Counted from the first letter of the stretch, positions 29,419-42,416 are shown. The stretch: DNA of 64,000 bases from Rhodobacteraceae bacterium HLUCCA12 (GCA_001314715.1 LJSV01000004.1:1-64000), one strand, 5' to 3'. Numbers and translations: made by a program. The notes: generated from the sequence alone by a model not told the origin.

Positions 29419-30573
29419 ATGGCAAAGCGCGATTTCTACGATGTGCTGGGCGTTTCGCGGGATGCATCGGCCGACGAGATCAAGAAGGCCTATCGCCAGA
29501 AGGCCAAGCAGCTTCACCCCGATCGCAACTCCGACAATCCCGACGCGGAAACCCAGTTCAAGGAAGTGAACGAGGCCTACGACGCGCTGAAAGACCCCGA
29601 ACGCAAAGCCGCCTATGACCGTTTCGGCCACGCCGCCTTCGAGGGTGGCATGGGTGGTGGCGGTCCGCGCGGTGGCCGTGGTGGCATGCATCCGGGCGCG
29701 GATTTCGGGTCGGCATTTTCCGACGTATTCGAGGACCTTTTCGGCGATTTCATGGGCGGGGGCCGGGGCGGTGCCCGGCAACGCGCCAGCCGAGGTTCGG
29801 ATCTGCGCTACAATATGCGCATCACCCTCGAAGACGCCTATGCCGGTATCCAGAAAAGCATTCGCGTGCCATCGCTGAGCGCTTGCGAGGCCTGCAACGG
29901 TACCGGCGCCGAAGGCGGCGCCGAGCCTGTCACATGCCCGACCTGTTCGGGGATCGGCAAGGTCCGCGCGCAGCAGGGGTTCTTTACCGTCGAACGCACC
30001 TGCCCCACATGCGGCGGGCTGGGACAGATCGTCAAGAACCCATGCAAGACCTGCAAGGGCGCAGGCCGCACCGAAAAAGAGCGCACGCTCAGCGTCAACA
30101 TTCCCGCCGGTGTCGAGACCGGCACGCGCATCCGCCTTTCGGGCGAGGGCGAGGCCGGTCTGCGCGGTGGCCCGGCAGGCGATCTCTATATTTTCATCGA
30201 GGTGCGCGATCACCCGATCTTTCAGCGCGACGGACAGGATCTGTATTGCCGAGTGCCGATCAGCTTTGGCACCGCCGCGCTTGGTGGCGAGGTCGAGGTG
30301 CCGACGATCGACGGCGGACGCTCGCGCGTGAAGGTGCCGGCCGGAAGCCAGACCGGCAAGCAGATGCGCCTGCGCGGCAAGGGCATGCCGGCGCTGCGCG
30401 GCGGTGGCCGGGGTGACATGCTGATCGAGCTGTCGGTTGAAACGCCGGTCAATCTGAACGCACGACAGAAAGAGCTTCTGACCGAGTTCGAATCCCTGAG
30501 CGAGCACAACAACCCGGAAGGCCAGAGCTTTTTCAGCAAGGTCAAAAGCTTTTGGGACGGTATGACGGGTTGA
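29419..30573 (+). CDS. dnaJ: Chaperone protein DnaJ
   Basis: [37 protein letters not shown]; four CxxCxGxG repeats. Confidence 0.98.
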   Translation: MAKRDFYDVLGVSRDASADEIKKAYRQKAKQLHPDRNSDNPDAETQFKEVNEAYDALKDPERKAAYDRFGHAAFEGGMGGGGPRGGRGGMHPGADFGSAFSDVFEDLFGDFMGGGRGGARQRASRGSDLRYNMRITLEDAYAGIQKSIRVPSLSACEACNGTGAEGGAEPVTCPTCSGIGKVRAQQGFFTVERTCPTCGGLGQIVKNPCKTCKGAGRTEKERTLSVNIPAGVETGTRIRLSGEGEAGLRGGPAGDLYIFIEVRDHPIFQRDGQDLYCRVPISFGTAALGGEVEVPTIDGGRSRVKVPAGSQTGKQMRLRGKGMPALRGGGRGDMLIELSVETPVNLNARQKELLTEFESLSEHNNPEGQSFFSKVKSFWDGMTG

Positions 30574-30599
30574 CCGCGGCCCTGACGACGGCCGCACAA

Positions 30600-30637
30600 C
30601 GCCCGCTCGAACAGTCGAGCGGGCGTTAACCGTTTCT
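30600..30637 (+). terminator. Terminator downstream of dnaJ
   Basis: CGCCCGCTCGA-ACAG-TCGAGCGGGCG, perfect 11-bp stem, then TTAACCGTTTCTT. Confidence 0.75.
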
Positions 30638-30664
30638 TAGCCCCTCCCGAGGCAAGATCCGGCC

Positions 30665-31480
30665 ATGTCCGATACCCGCTCTGTCATGTCCGAGGCCGCG
30701 TTGCCACTTTTTTCCGGTCCCGGCCCGGCCGCTGCCCCATCACGAAACGCCGTGTCCGCGTCGCGGGCAACCGCTTCCACGTCGCAGCCCCGCCCCGCCC
30801 GGACTCTGCCGTCCTATCTGCGCGACCATCGCAAGCGTTTGCGCGAACGATTCCTGGAAGGCGGCGCGCAGGCGATGCCGGATTACGAACTGCTGGAACT
30901 GTTGCTGTTTCGTGCGATCCCCCGTCAGGATGTCAAACCGCTGGCCCGCCGCCTTCTGGATGCCTTCGGCGATCTGGCGGGGGCGGTGACGGCCGCGCCG
31001 GCCCGTCTTGCCCGTATCGACGGCGTCGGCCAGGCGGTCATTGCCGAACTCAAGCTGGCCGAGGCCATGGCAACCCGCCTGTCACGCGCGCGGGTCATCA
31101 ATCGCCCGGTGATTTCCAGTTGGCAGGCGCTTCTGGATTATTGCCACTCGGCCCTGTCCCATCGCGAGACCGAACATTTCCGGGTTCTGTTCCTGGACCG
31201 CAAGAACACGCTGATCGCGGACGAAGAACTGGGCCGCGGCACGGTCGACCATGTGCCCGTCTACCCGCGTGAAGTCTTGCGCCGCGCGCTTGAGTTGAAC
31301 GCCTCGGCTCTGATCCTGGTGCACAATCATCCATCCGGCGATCCGACACCCAGCAATGCCGATATCGCCATGACCGAACAGATCCGCATGGCGGGCGAAA
31401 CGTTGTCGATCACGCTGCACGATCATCTGATCATCGGAAGATCGCGCGAATGCAGCTTTCGGGGGCAGGGATTGCTGTGA
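30665..31480 (+). CDS. radC: RadC family protein (JAB/MPN domain)
   Basis: LILVHNHPSGDPTPSNADIAMTEQI; LLELLLFRAIPRQDVKPLARRLL. Confidence 0.93.
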   Translation: MSDTRSVMSEAALPLFSGPGPAAAPSRNAVSASRATASTSQPRPARTLPSYLRDHRKRLRERFLEGGAQAMPDYELLELLLFRAIPRQDVKPLARRLLDAFGDLAGAVTAAPARLARIDGVGQAVIAELKLAEAMATRLSRARVINRPVISSWQALLDYCHSALSHRETEHFRVLFLDRKNTLIADEELGRGTVDHVPVYPREVLRRALELNASALILVHNHPSGDPTPSNADIAMTEQIRMAGETLSITLHDHLIIGRSRECSFRGQGLL

Positions 31481-31487
31481 AATCCGC

Positions 31488-33026
31488 TCAGCCGTCATCG
31501 AGCGGGCGCAACCAGACCTCGACCCGACGATTGAGTGCGCGCCCCCATTCCGCCGCGTTGCAGGCGATGGGCAACAGATAGCCGAAACCGGCCGACGACA
31601 GCCGCACCCGCGCTGCGTCCCGCAACGGCGCGGCCTCATCCAGGGCGTCGCGCACCGCCTCGGCGCGGCGCTCCGACAACCGGCGATTGGCGGCGGCATC
31701 GCCCTCGCTGTCGGTGAAGCCGACCAGAATCACCTCATGCCCGTCATGAACGCCCGCTTCGATATCGCGCGCCAATTGCCGGATACCGACCATCGATATG
31801 GCGTCGATCCGCGCCGTCCCGGCCTCGAATCGAAAGGCGCTCGACAACTGGCTGGTTTCCAGCATCAGGTCCGACACGCTGCGCAACCCGTCCGGCAGCG
31901 CATCCGGCCCTTCGAGACCCGGCAAGCGCAGCGACCGGATCATCCGCAACCCTTGTCCGGACGCATCGGTCATTTCAGGAAACGGCGGAACGAAACCGGC
32001 CGCCTCGATCGCCGCGCCCGCATCCGGCGAGGCGATAAAGGCCAGTAACTGGCGCAACCGCAACGGAAGGCGCTGACGCAACTGGACCGCGTAAAGCGGT
32101 TGCGTCAGCGGGTATTCACCCGCCTTCAGCGCGAACGGCTCGGGCGTTACCGGCAACCCACAGGCGTCGATCAGGGGCGCCTGGGACAGCCCGCCCGCCT
32201 GCGAGCGCAAGGTCAGGCCCAGCGCGAACGGATCGCGCGCCACCGCCTGTATCAGCCCGGCGTCAGACGCATGCCGCATCGCCTGGTCGGACATGCTTTG
32301 CGCGCCGATCGCATGGAGCCGCGCCCCAAGCGCATGGTTTTCGCCGGAATCGACGCGGCGCAAATGCAATGTCAGTTCCGCATCGGCACCGTTTGCCATG
32401 ACCGGTACACTGGCGCGCCCGTCCTGGAGCAGGGTCAGCAGATCGTTCATCGCGATCTGGTCGATCATGCCGTCATCGGCAACCACCGGAACGAATGCAT
32501 CCAGCGCCAGAACATGCAACAGGAAATCGGGGTCGCGCAGGGGGGTCAGCGACAGCGCGAGGTCGGTATCCCCTGAAACCAGTGCCAGAAGTCCATCATC
32601 ACTTGAACTGGCGCGCAGCCGAAGCCGCATGATCGGGCCCCCCGCTTCGACGTCGCTGAGGTCGAACAGCGTCACCGCGCCGTCGCGCTGCTGCGTCAGC
32701 TCCAGCCCTTGGGCGTGGGCAAAGGCTTCCAGAACCGGTGGAAACAGGTGTTCGGCAATGATCGCCGCGCCCTCGACACTGACTTCGACCACGCCACCGC
32801 TCAGCAGGGGGCATCCCGGCCCCTCACAATTCAGGCCCCGCGCGTCCAGCGTCAATTCCCCGAACTGGGTGCGCAGGCGCAGATATTCGCCATCATAGGC
32901 AATCAGATCCCCGCTCAACGCAATGCTGCCATCCGCCGATGACAGGGTGACATCCTGCCCCTGCGCGGGGTCTGGCGGAAAAAGCAGCGTGGCGGCCATG
33001 GCCACCACGCAGAAAATCGATCGCAT
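31488..33026 (-). CDS. Secreted two-domain protein: periplasmic-binding (PstS-like) domain plus C-terminal OmpA-like domain
   Basis: Signal peptide; C-terminal VILVGFTDSEGDAAANRRLSERRAEAVRDAL OmpA motif; middle region resembles a phosphate-ABC-type substrate-binding fold (inference). Confidence 0.7.
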   Translation of the reverse strand: MRSIFCVVAMAATLLFPPDPAQGQDVTLSSADGSIALSGDLIAYDGEYLRLRTQFGELTLDARGLNCEGPGCPLLSGGVVEVSVEGAAIIAEHLFPPVLEAFAHAQGLELTQQRDGAVTLFDLSDVEAGGPIMRLRLRASSSDDGLLALVSGDTDLALSLTPLRDPDFLLHVLALDAFVPVVADDGMIDQIAMNDLLTLLQDGRASVPVMANGADAELTLHLRRVDSGENHALGARLHAIGAQSMSDQAMRHASDAGLIQAVARDPFALGLTLRSQAGGLSQAPLIDACGLPVTPEPFALKAGEYPLTQPLYAVQLRQRLPLRLRQLLAFIASPDAGAAIEAAGFVPPFPEMTDASGQGLRMIRSLRLPGLEGPDALPDGLRSVSDLMLETSQLSSAFRFEAGTARIDAISMVGIRQLARDIEAGVHDGHEVILVGFTDSEGDAAANRRLSERRAEAVRDALDEAAPLRDAARVRLSSAGFGYLLPIACNAAEWGRALNRRVEVWLRPLDDG

Positions 33027-33044
33027 TTTGTTGTCGCGCCGTGT

Positions 33045-34136
33045 TCAGTTCAGCGCAAGTGTCAACTCAGGCAGAAGATTTTTCAACACCAGAAAGCCAC
33101 CCTGCCCGTCACAATCAGGCATTTCCAGGCGAATTTCGCGTCCCATAGCGTCAGCGCCCGATCGCAGTTCCAGCAGTTCGGCAGACAGGGGCCGACCGCA
33201 GCTGGCATCGGTGATCGCGGCCTCGACATCGATTGCCACGTCGCCGGCGCGCGCTGCCAAACCCGACGGGAAGGTGTAGATCTGCGCACGCTCATCTTCC
33301 CCCAACTCGGTCAGAAAACCATGCGACTCCTGGCCTGAACGGGACGGATTGCCAGGGTGAACATGGCCTGCGTCGCCGAATACCGCGCCGAACTCATAGG
33401 CGTTGAGGCTCAGCGATGCCTCGCCGCGCCATGCCAGGACAACCCGGTCGAACAGATCGGCATCCGCAACCTCGGTCCGATCGGTTTTTGACCGGCCATC
33501 CTCGAATCGCACACGCACCTCGGCCTCACGTGCGAGCGCCGGAACATCGAGGCGCAGCTCGCCATTGTCGGGGATCACGGCATCAAACCGCAATGGCGCC
33601 TGGCTGATCTGAATCCGTGCACCCCGGTCGCAGGGCGCATAGACGCTCAGGTCCAGCATCGCATCGGGCTCGGGCGTGATCACGACCGCAACCGAACACG
33701 GATCGAACTCGGTCTGAAAGGCGGCAATCTCGGTGGGCGCCTCGGCATCGGTTGCAATATCGGCTTCAAGGCCCGTGGCGCCATTCCCCGCACGGACCTC
33801 GGCCGCGGCTTGCATCAAGCGGGCATCCGGCACCGGGTCGGTCGCTTCAGGGGTCCCTTCGGCGGAATCCGTGACCGCAGGTTCGTCCGCCGGTTGCGGG
33901 TTCGCCTGATCGCCTTCGGCTTGCCGCCCCGTGTCGCCTGTTTCGGACGTTTCCGTCAGACTGGACGGCGTTGCCGCGTCATCCGGTTCGGGCTGGGCCA
34001 ACCGGACCAGCGACATACCCGCGGGTTCCGGGCTGGCGTCTGCTTGCTGCATGGTTTCTTGCTGAAACAACGTTCCCGCACCCACGGCCACGGCCAGGGT
34101 TGCCGCCGTCAGCGAGACGATCCGCACACGTTTCAT
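33045..34136 (-). CDS. Hypothetical envelope protein: N-terminal TM/signal, acidic linker, beta-rich domain
   Basis: MKRVRIVSLTAATLAVAVGAGTLFQQETMQQ..; D/E/T/P-rich linker; no family I can name with confidence. Confidence 0.65.
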   Translation of the reverse strand: MKRVRIVSLTAATLAVAVGAGTLFQQETMQQADASPEPAGMSLVRLAQPEPDDAATPSSLTETSETGDTGRQAEGDQANPQPADEPAVTDSAEGTPEATDPVPDARLMQAAAEVRAGNGATGLEADIATDAEAPTEIAAFQTEFDPCSVAVVITPEPDAMLDLSVYAPCDRGARIQISQAPLRFDAVIPDNGELRLDVPALAREAEVRVRFEDGRSKTDRTEVADADLFDRVVLAWRGEASLSLNAYEFGAVFGDAGHVHPGNPSRSGQESHGFLTELGEDERAQIYTFPSGLAARAGDVAIDVEAAITDASCGRPLSAELLELRSGADAMGREIRLEMPDCDGQGGFLVLKNLLPELTLALN

Positions 34137-34228
34137 CGCGCTCTCCGAAATACCTGATCTCGGAACCGACCCTGCCCGGCGATCTGGGCAGGTTCATGGC
34201 GCGCACATGGTGCTTTGACGGCCCTTGG

Positions 34229-36973
<2,745 letters not shown>

Positions 36974-37159
36974 GTTTTCTCCGCTCGAATTCTCTGACCA
37001 TTTCGTGCGCGGCGCGGGGTTGCCCGCCTGCCCCGGCTTCCCTAAGAAAGAGCCCAAGCCGACCGCTGCCACGCACGCAGGACCGACAAGCGATGTAAGG
37101 GGCGGCCTTCATAGTGTCAATCATACGCGCCCGATCGCGGCGCAAACAGGAGCGTTTCC

Positions 37160-38017
37160 ATGAAGAAATCTGCCCATTTCCTGGCTGCCGCCTGCCTCTG
37201 TGTCCTGTCGCTGCCCGCCGTCGCGCAAGACGAGACCCCCGAGGCCGGAACGGTGCTGGCAACGGTCGGTACGCAGGAAATCACGCTGGGCCACGCTATT
37301 GCCATGCGCGCCGCCCTGCCGGAACAGTTCCGGGATGTGCCGGACGAAACGCTTTTCCCTGCCATCGTCGAACAGCTGATCGAGCAGGAATTGCTCAACC
37401 AGTTTCATGCCGACGATCTGTCGCTGCGCGAGCGCGTCACCCTTGAAAACGAGAACCGCAACTTCGTGGCGAATTCGGCACTGATGGCCGCCGCCGAGGC
37501 CGCGGTCACCGACGACACCATCCAGCAGGCCTATGATGCCTTCGCCGCCCAATTCGACGAGGGCGAGCCGCAGACGGAATACAATGCCGCCCATATCCTG
37601 GTCGAAACCGAAGAGGAAATTCAGTCGATCGTGGCCGACCTGGACGGCGGTGCCGATTTCGCCGATCTGGCGGCGGAACATTCGATCGACGGCTCCAGCG
37701 CCGAGGGCGGCGATCTGGGCTGGTTCAGCGAGGGCATGATGATCGAGCCGTTCGAAGAGGCGGTGATGGCGCTGGAGCCGGGCCAGATCTCGGACCCGGT
37801 CGAGACCCGCTTTGGCTGGCATGTAATCCACCTCAAGGATACCCGCACCGCATCGGTGCCGGAACTGGACGAAGTGCGCGAGGACCTGACCAACGAAATC
37901 CAGCGCGAAGCCGCGCGCGCGCTGCTGTCGCGTCTGCGTGACGACGCCGAGATCGACAACCGCTCGGATTCCGTCGATCCCGAACACCTTGGCCGCACAG
38001 AGCTTCTGGACGAGTGA
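37160..38017 (+). CDS. Parvulin-type (PpiC/SurA-like) peptidyl-prolyl isomerase, exported
   Basis: Signal peptide MKKSAHFLAAACLCVLSLPAVAQ; AAHILVETEEEIQSIVADLDGGADFADLAAEHSIDGSSAEGGDLGWFSEGMM. Confidence 0.93.
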   Translation: MKKSAHFLAAACLCVLSLPAVAQDETPEAGTVLATVGTQEITLGHAIAMRAALPEQFRDVPDETLFPAIVEQLIEQELLNQFHADDLSLRERVTLENENRNFVANSALMAAAEAAVTDDTIQQAYDAFAAQFDEGEPQTEYNAAHILVETEEEIQSIVADLDGGADFADLAAEHSIDGSSAEGGDLGWFSEGMMIEPFEEAVMALEPGQISDPVETRFGWHVIHLKDTRTASVPELDEVREDLTNEIQREAARALLSRLRDDAEIDNRSDSVDPEHLGRTELLDE

Positions 38018-38046
38018 GCCAAGCGCGCGTAAATTGATGCGCATTC

Positions 38047-38079
38047 GGCCCGCGCCCGGTTCGGCGCGGGCCTTCTTTC
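38047..38079 (+). terminator. Terminator between ppiC-like gene and argJ
   Basis: GGCCCGCGCC-CGGTTC-GGCGCGGGCC-TTCTTT, perfect 10-bp stem. Confidence 0.75.
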
Positions 38080-38097
38080 AACTTGTGGGAACGTAAG

Positions 38098-39432
38098 ATG
38101 GCCAACAAGCACAAGGCCAAGGCAAGGAAATGGAAATCCGCGGCAAAGGCACTCAAGGCCCAGCTTGCTGGCGCACTGGGCGCAAAGGCCGGGCCGGTGG
38201 TGTCCCCGCTCGCGCCAGCGGCGTTCCCCGACATGCCGGTAATCGACGGCGTGGAATTTGCCGCCATCCCGGCCGGCGTGCGCTACAAGGGTCGGCTGGA
38301 CGTGATGCTGGCCCGGCTGGCGCCGGGCACGGTGGTGGCGGGCACGTTCACGCGCTCGAAAACCGCCTCCGCGGCGGTGCGGGATTGCCAGGCCAAGATC
38401 GCGCGCCGGGCCGATGCCGATGCCGGCGCGGCGATCCTGGTCAATGCGGGCAATTCCAACGCCTTCACGGGCACGCGCGGCGAGGCTTCGGTTCAGGCGC
38501 TCTGCACGGCGGTGGCCGAGGGGCTCGACCTGCCGGCCGGGCGCGTCTTCACGGCCTCCACGGGCGTGATCGGCGAGCCCCTGCCGCATGAGCGCATCAT
38601 CGACAGCCTGCCCGCACTGACGACGGCGCTTTCGCCCAGCGGCATCGACCAGGCGGCACGCGCGATCATGACGACCGACACATTCCCCAAGGGCGCCACG
38701 GCCGAGATCACGGTCGAGGGGCAGCCGATCCGCATCGCCGGGATCGCCAAGGGATCGGGGATGATCGCGCCGGACATGGCCACGATGCTGGTCTATATCT
38801 TCACCGACGCACGGATCGCGCAGAACCCCTTGCAAAAAATGGTCCGGCGGCTGACCGGGCGCAGTTTCAACTGCATCACCGTCGACAGCGATACCTCGAC
38901 ATCCGATACGCTGCTGGTCGCAGCCACCGGAAAAAGCCCGGCACCGGCGCTGACCGACATGCGCGCCTCCGGCGCGCGTGCCTTCGAAAAGGCATTGGGC
39001 GCCGTGATGCTCGACCTGGCGCACCAGGTCGTGCGCGACGGTGAAGGGGCCACGAAATTCGTCGAGATCACGGTGACGGGCGCCGAAACCACCGCGGATG
39101 CGCATCTCTGCGCCATGGCCATCGCCAATTCGCCGCTGGTCAAGACCGCGATCGCTGGCGAGGATCCGAACTGGGGGCGCGTGGTCATGGCTGTCGGCAA
39201 ATCGGGGGCCGCCGCGGATCGCGATCGCCTCTCGATCCGGTTCGGCGACGTGACGGTCGCCACCAACGGCCAGGTCGATCCCGCCTATGTCGAGGCCGAC
39301 GCGGCCGCCCATATGAAAACCGATGCGATCCGCATCGGCGTCGATCTGGGGCTGGGCAAGGGCAAGACAACTGTCTGGACCTGCGATCTGACCCATCGCT
39401 ATATCGACATCAACGCCGATTATCGTTCGTGA
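38098..39432 (+). CDS. argJ: Bifunctional glutamate N-acetyltransferase/amino-acid acetyltransferase ArgJ
   Basis: SNAFTGTRGEASVQALCTAVAEGLDLPAGRVFTASTGVIGEPLPHERI; GSGMIAPDMATML self-cleavage region. Confidence 0.95.
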   Translation: MANKHKAKARKWKSAAKALKAQLAGALGAKAGPVVSPLAPAAFPDMPVIDGVEFAAIPAGVRYKGRLDVMLARLAPGTVVAGTFTRSKTASAAVRDCQAKIARRADADAGAAILVNAGNSNAFTGTRGEASVQALCTAVAEGLDLPAGRVFTASTGVIGEPLPHERIIDSLPALTTALSPSGIDQAARAIMTTDTFPKGATAEITVEGQPIRIAGIAKGSGMIAPDMATMLVYIFTDARIAQNPLQKMVRRLTGRSFNCITVDSDTSTSDTLLVAATGKSPAPALTDMRASGARAFEKALGAVMLDLAHQVVRDGEGATKFVEITVTGAETTADAHLCAMAIANSPLVKTAIAGEDPNWGRVVMAVGKSGAAADRDRLSIRFGDVTVATNGQVDPAYVEADAAAHMKTDAIRIGVDLGLGKGKTTVWTCDLTHRYIDINADYRS

Positions 39433-39438
39433 TCACCG

Positions 39439-39502
39439 CTTCATCTTGCCGAAAATACGCCGGGGGGAGTCGCGCGCAGCGCGGCGGGGGGCAGCGCCCC
39501 CC
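39439..39502 (+). repeat. Composite palindromic intergenic repeat, copy A
   Basis: CTTCATCTTGCCgaAAATACGCCGGGGGG..GGGGGGCAGCGCCCCCC; second copy inverted at 41305-41366. Confidence 0.85.
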
Positions 39503-39532
39503 ATCTACCTTGGCCAGTGGTTCCCGGCATCC

Positions 39533-39931
39533 ATGAAAACCGTCCTCGTCTCTGCCGTCGCGCTGATCGACACCGATGGCCGCGTGCTGCTGGCCCAGCG
39601 ACCGCCCGGCAAACCGATGGCGGGCTTGTGGGAGTTTCCGGGCGGCAAGGTCGAGACCGGCGAAACGCCCGAGGCCGCGCTGATCCGCGAGTTGCACGAG
39701 GAACTGGGAATCGAGACCTGGTCGTCGTGCCTGGCGCCGCTGACCTTCGCCAGCCACAGCTATTCCGATTTTCACCTGCTTATGCCACTTTTCGCCTGCC
39801 GCCGCTGGCAGGGGATTGTCGCCCCGCGCGAGGGGCAGGCACTGAAATGGGTGCGACCCGCCCAGTTGCGCGACTACCCGATGCCCCCGGCCGATATTCC
39901 GTTGATCCCGATCCTGCGCGACTGGCTTTGA
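39533..39931 (+). CDS. mutT: 8-oxo-dGTP diphosphatase MutT (Nudix)
   Basis: MKTVLVSAVALIDTDGRVLLAQRPPGKPMAGLWEFPGGKVETGETPEAALIRELHEELGIE: full Nudix box. Confidence 0.93.
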   Translation: MKTVLVSAVALIDTDGRVLLAQRPPGKPMAGLWEFPGGKVETGETPEAALIRELHEELGIETWSSCLAPLTFASHSYSDFHLLMPLFACRRWQGIVAPREGQALKWVRPAQLRDYPMPPADIPLIPILRDWL

Positions 39932-40023
39932 GCGCGGCCCAGAAACGGTGGAACGCAAGTCTTCAAGCTTGAAATGCATCCTTGCCGGGCATAGGGTCGC
40001 GCGACCGATCGACGAGTAGCCGC

Positions 40024-41220
40024 ATGACGACCGACTTTTCCAGAGCACGCGCATTGTTCGACCTGCCCGACGGGGTGATCTATCTGGACGGCAATTCGCT
40101 TGGCCCGCTGCCACGGGGCGTGGCAGAACGCCTTGCCCGCACGGTTACCGACGAATGGGGACAGATGCTGATCACCGGCTGGAACCGCGCGGGCTGGATG
40201 GATCTGCCCAGACGCGTGGGTGACCGTATCGCACGGCTGATCGGGGCCGAGGCGGGCCATGTGGTGATGGGCGACACGCTGTCGATCAAGGTCTACCAGG
40301 CGCTGGCCTCGGCGCTGGAACTGGCGCCGGGGCGTCGGGTCATCCTGTCGGATACCGGCAATTTTCCCTCGGATCTCTACATGGCCGAGGGGCTGTGCAA
40401 GACCTTGGGGCCAGATTACCGGCTGGTGACCGTCGCCCCGCACGAGGTCGAAGGGGCAATCGACGACAGCGTGGCGGTCCTGATGCTGACCGAGGTGGAC
40501 TATCGCACCGGGCGCCGGCATGACCTGACCGCCCTGACCGCCAAGGCCCATGCGGCCGGGGCATTGGCGATCTGGGATCTGGCGCATTCGGCCGGCGCGA
40601 CCGATGTGCACGTCGCCGAAGGCGGGGCGGATTTCGCGGTCGGTTGCAGCTACAAGTACCTCAACTCCGGCCCAGGTGGCCCGGCCTTCATCTATGTCGC
40701 CCCGCGCCATGCCGATACCGCACGCCCGGCGCTGTCGGGCTGGCTGGGGCATGAGGCGCCCTTTGCCTTCGACATCGACTACCGTCCTGGCCAGGGGATC
40801 GAACGCATGCGCGTGGGCACACCCCCGGTGTTGCAACTGGTCGCGCTGGATGCCGCGCTCGATGTCTGGGACGGGGTCGAGATCGCCGACCTGCGCGCCC
40901 GGTCGCTGGAACTGACCGATGCCTTCATCGCCGCCGTCGAGGCCGGCTGCCCGGACCTGGAGCTGGCCACGCCGCGCGGCCATGCCGAACGCGGCAGCCA
41001 GGTCAGCTTTCGCCACCCCGAGGGCTATGCCATCATGCAAGCCCTGATCGCACGCGGCGTGATCGGCGATTTCCGCGCCCCGGACATCATCCGCTTCGGG
41101 ATCACGCCGTTGTTCATCGGACACGACGATATCGTACAGGCCGCCGCGATCCTGACAGAGATCCTGCGAGGCCGCGCCTGGGACCGCCCGGAATACAAGA
41201 CCCGGGCGAAGGTGACGTGA
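40024..41220 (+). CDS. kynU: Kynureninase
   Basis: [31 protein letters not shown]; length ~398 aa. Confidence 0.95.
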   Translation: MTTDFSRARALFDLPDGVIYLDGNSLGPLPRGVAERLARTVTDEWGQMLITGWNRAGWMDLPRRVGDRIARLIGAEAGHVVMGDTLSIKVYQALASALELAPGRRVILSDTGNFPSDLYMAEGLCKTLGPDYRLVTVAPHEVEGAIDDSVAVLMLTEVDYRTGRRHDLTALTAKAHAAGALAIWDLAHSAGATDVHVAEGGADFAVGCSYKYLNSGPGGPAFIYVAPRHADTARPALSGWLGHEAPFAFDIDYRPGQGIERMRVGTPPVLQLVALDAALDVWDGVEIADLRARSLELTDAFIAAVEAGCPDLELATPRGHAERGSQVSFRHPEGYAIMQALIARGVIGDFRAPDIIRFGITPLFIGHDDIVQAAAILTEILRGRAWDRPEYKTRAKVT

Positions 41221-41281
41221 ACAGGGCCGCTCCCGCCCCCCGCCGGCGCCCCTTCGGGGCCTTGGCGGGCGTTGGGCCGGG

Positions 41282-41302
41282 CCGCGCGCCGTCGGCGCGC
41301 GG
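41282..41302. repeat. Perfect hairpin adjoining repeat copy B
   Basis: CCGCGCGCC-GTC-GGCGCGCGG read directly. Confidence 0.7.
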
Positions 41303-41304
41303 CA

Positions 41305-41366
41305 GGGGGGCGCTGCCCCCCTCGCCCTGCGGGCTCACCCCCCGGCGTATTTGTGGCAAGATGAAG
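41305..41366 (-). repeat. Composite palindromic intergenic repeat, copy B (inverted relative to copy A)
   Basis: Minus strand CTTCATCTTGCCacAAATACGCCGGGGGGTGAGCCCGCAGGGCGAGGGGGGCAGCGCCCCCC. Confidence 0.85.
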
Positions 41367-41509
41367 GGCGGGCGCGATCGCGGCTTGCCGCCGTTGTGTC
41401 GCCCGGCCGGCTGGGTGGCGCTCTGGCGGCGGTTGGCGTTCGTGGGGATTCTGAATGCACGTCGTGCGGGTTGATCCCGACTGTCTGCATTCAACGCACG
41501 GAGACTCAG

Positions 41510-42346
41510 ATGACCGACGCCTACGACCCCGCCCAGGACGGCGCACAGATGGCCTTTGATGGCCGCATGTCCTATACCGATTATCTGCAACTCGATGCGA
41601 TCCTGACCGCGCAGCATCCGCGCAGCAGTGCCCATGACGAGATGCTGTTCATCATCCAGCACCAGACATCCGAGCTGTGGATGCGGCTGGCACTGCACGA
41701 GATCGGCGCGGCGCGCGATCTGCTGGCACGGGGCGAGATGCGCCCGGCCTTCAAGATGCTGAGCCGGGTGGCCCGGATCTTCGAGCAACTCAATAACGCC
41801 TGGGACGTGTTGCGCACGATGACGCCCAGCGAATACACGCGGTTTCGCGATGCGCTCGGGCAATCCTCGGGGTTTCAGTCGTGGCAGTATCGGTTGATCG
41901 AGTTCGCCGTCGGCAACCGCAATCCCGCCATGCTGCGCCCCCATGCGCACCGCCCCGACCTGACCGAGGTGCTGGAGGCCGAACTGGCGCGTCCGTCGCT
42001 TTATGACGTTGCGATCGGCTGTCTGGCGCGGGCCGGACTGGCAATCCCCAGTGCCGTTCTGGAACGCGACCTGCGCCAGCCGTGGCAGGCCAACGATGCG
42101 GTCGAGGCCGCCTGGCGCAGCGTCTATGCCGCGCCCGAGACGCATTGGGAACTCTACGAATTGGCCGAGAAACTGGTTGATTTCGAAGACTATTTCCGCC
42201 GCTGGCGGTTCAACCACGTGACCACGGTCGAACGGGTGATCGGCTTCAAGCGCGGCACCGGGGGCACGGCGGGCGTGCAGTATCTGCGCCGAATGCTGGA
42301 GGTCGAGCTGTTTCCGGAACTGTGGCACTTGCGCACCAGTCTGTAG
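41510..42346 (+). CDS. kynA: Tryptophan 2,3-dioxygenase
   Basis: [57 protein letters not shown]. Confidence 0.96.
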   Translation: MTDAYDPAQDGAQMAFDGRMSYTDYLQLDAILTAQHPRSSAHDEMLFIIQHQTSELWMRLALHEIGAARDLLARGEMRPAFKMLSRVARIFEQLNNAWDVLRTMTPSEYTRFRDALGQSSGFQSWQYRLIEFAVGNRNPAMLRPHAHRPDLTEVLEAELARPSLYDVAIGCLARAGLAIPSAVLERDLRQPWQANDAVEAAWRSVYAAPETHWELYELAEKLVDFEDYFRRWRFNHVTTVERVIGFKRGTGGTAGVQYLRRMLEVELFPELWHLRTSL

Positions 42347-42416
42347 CCGGCCGCCGCCGATGGCCTTGGCTTGCGCGACATCGCGAACGAGGTTTTGCAC
42401 GAATGAGGAAACCGCG

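Noticed and set aside
41351-41509. N-terminal extension of kynA
   Set aside because: Overlaps the palindromic repeat; ATG at 41510 after GGAGACTCAG gives the normal TDO start.
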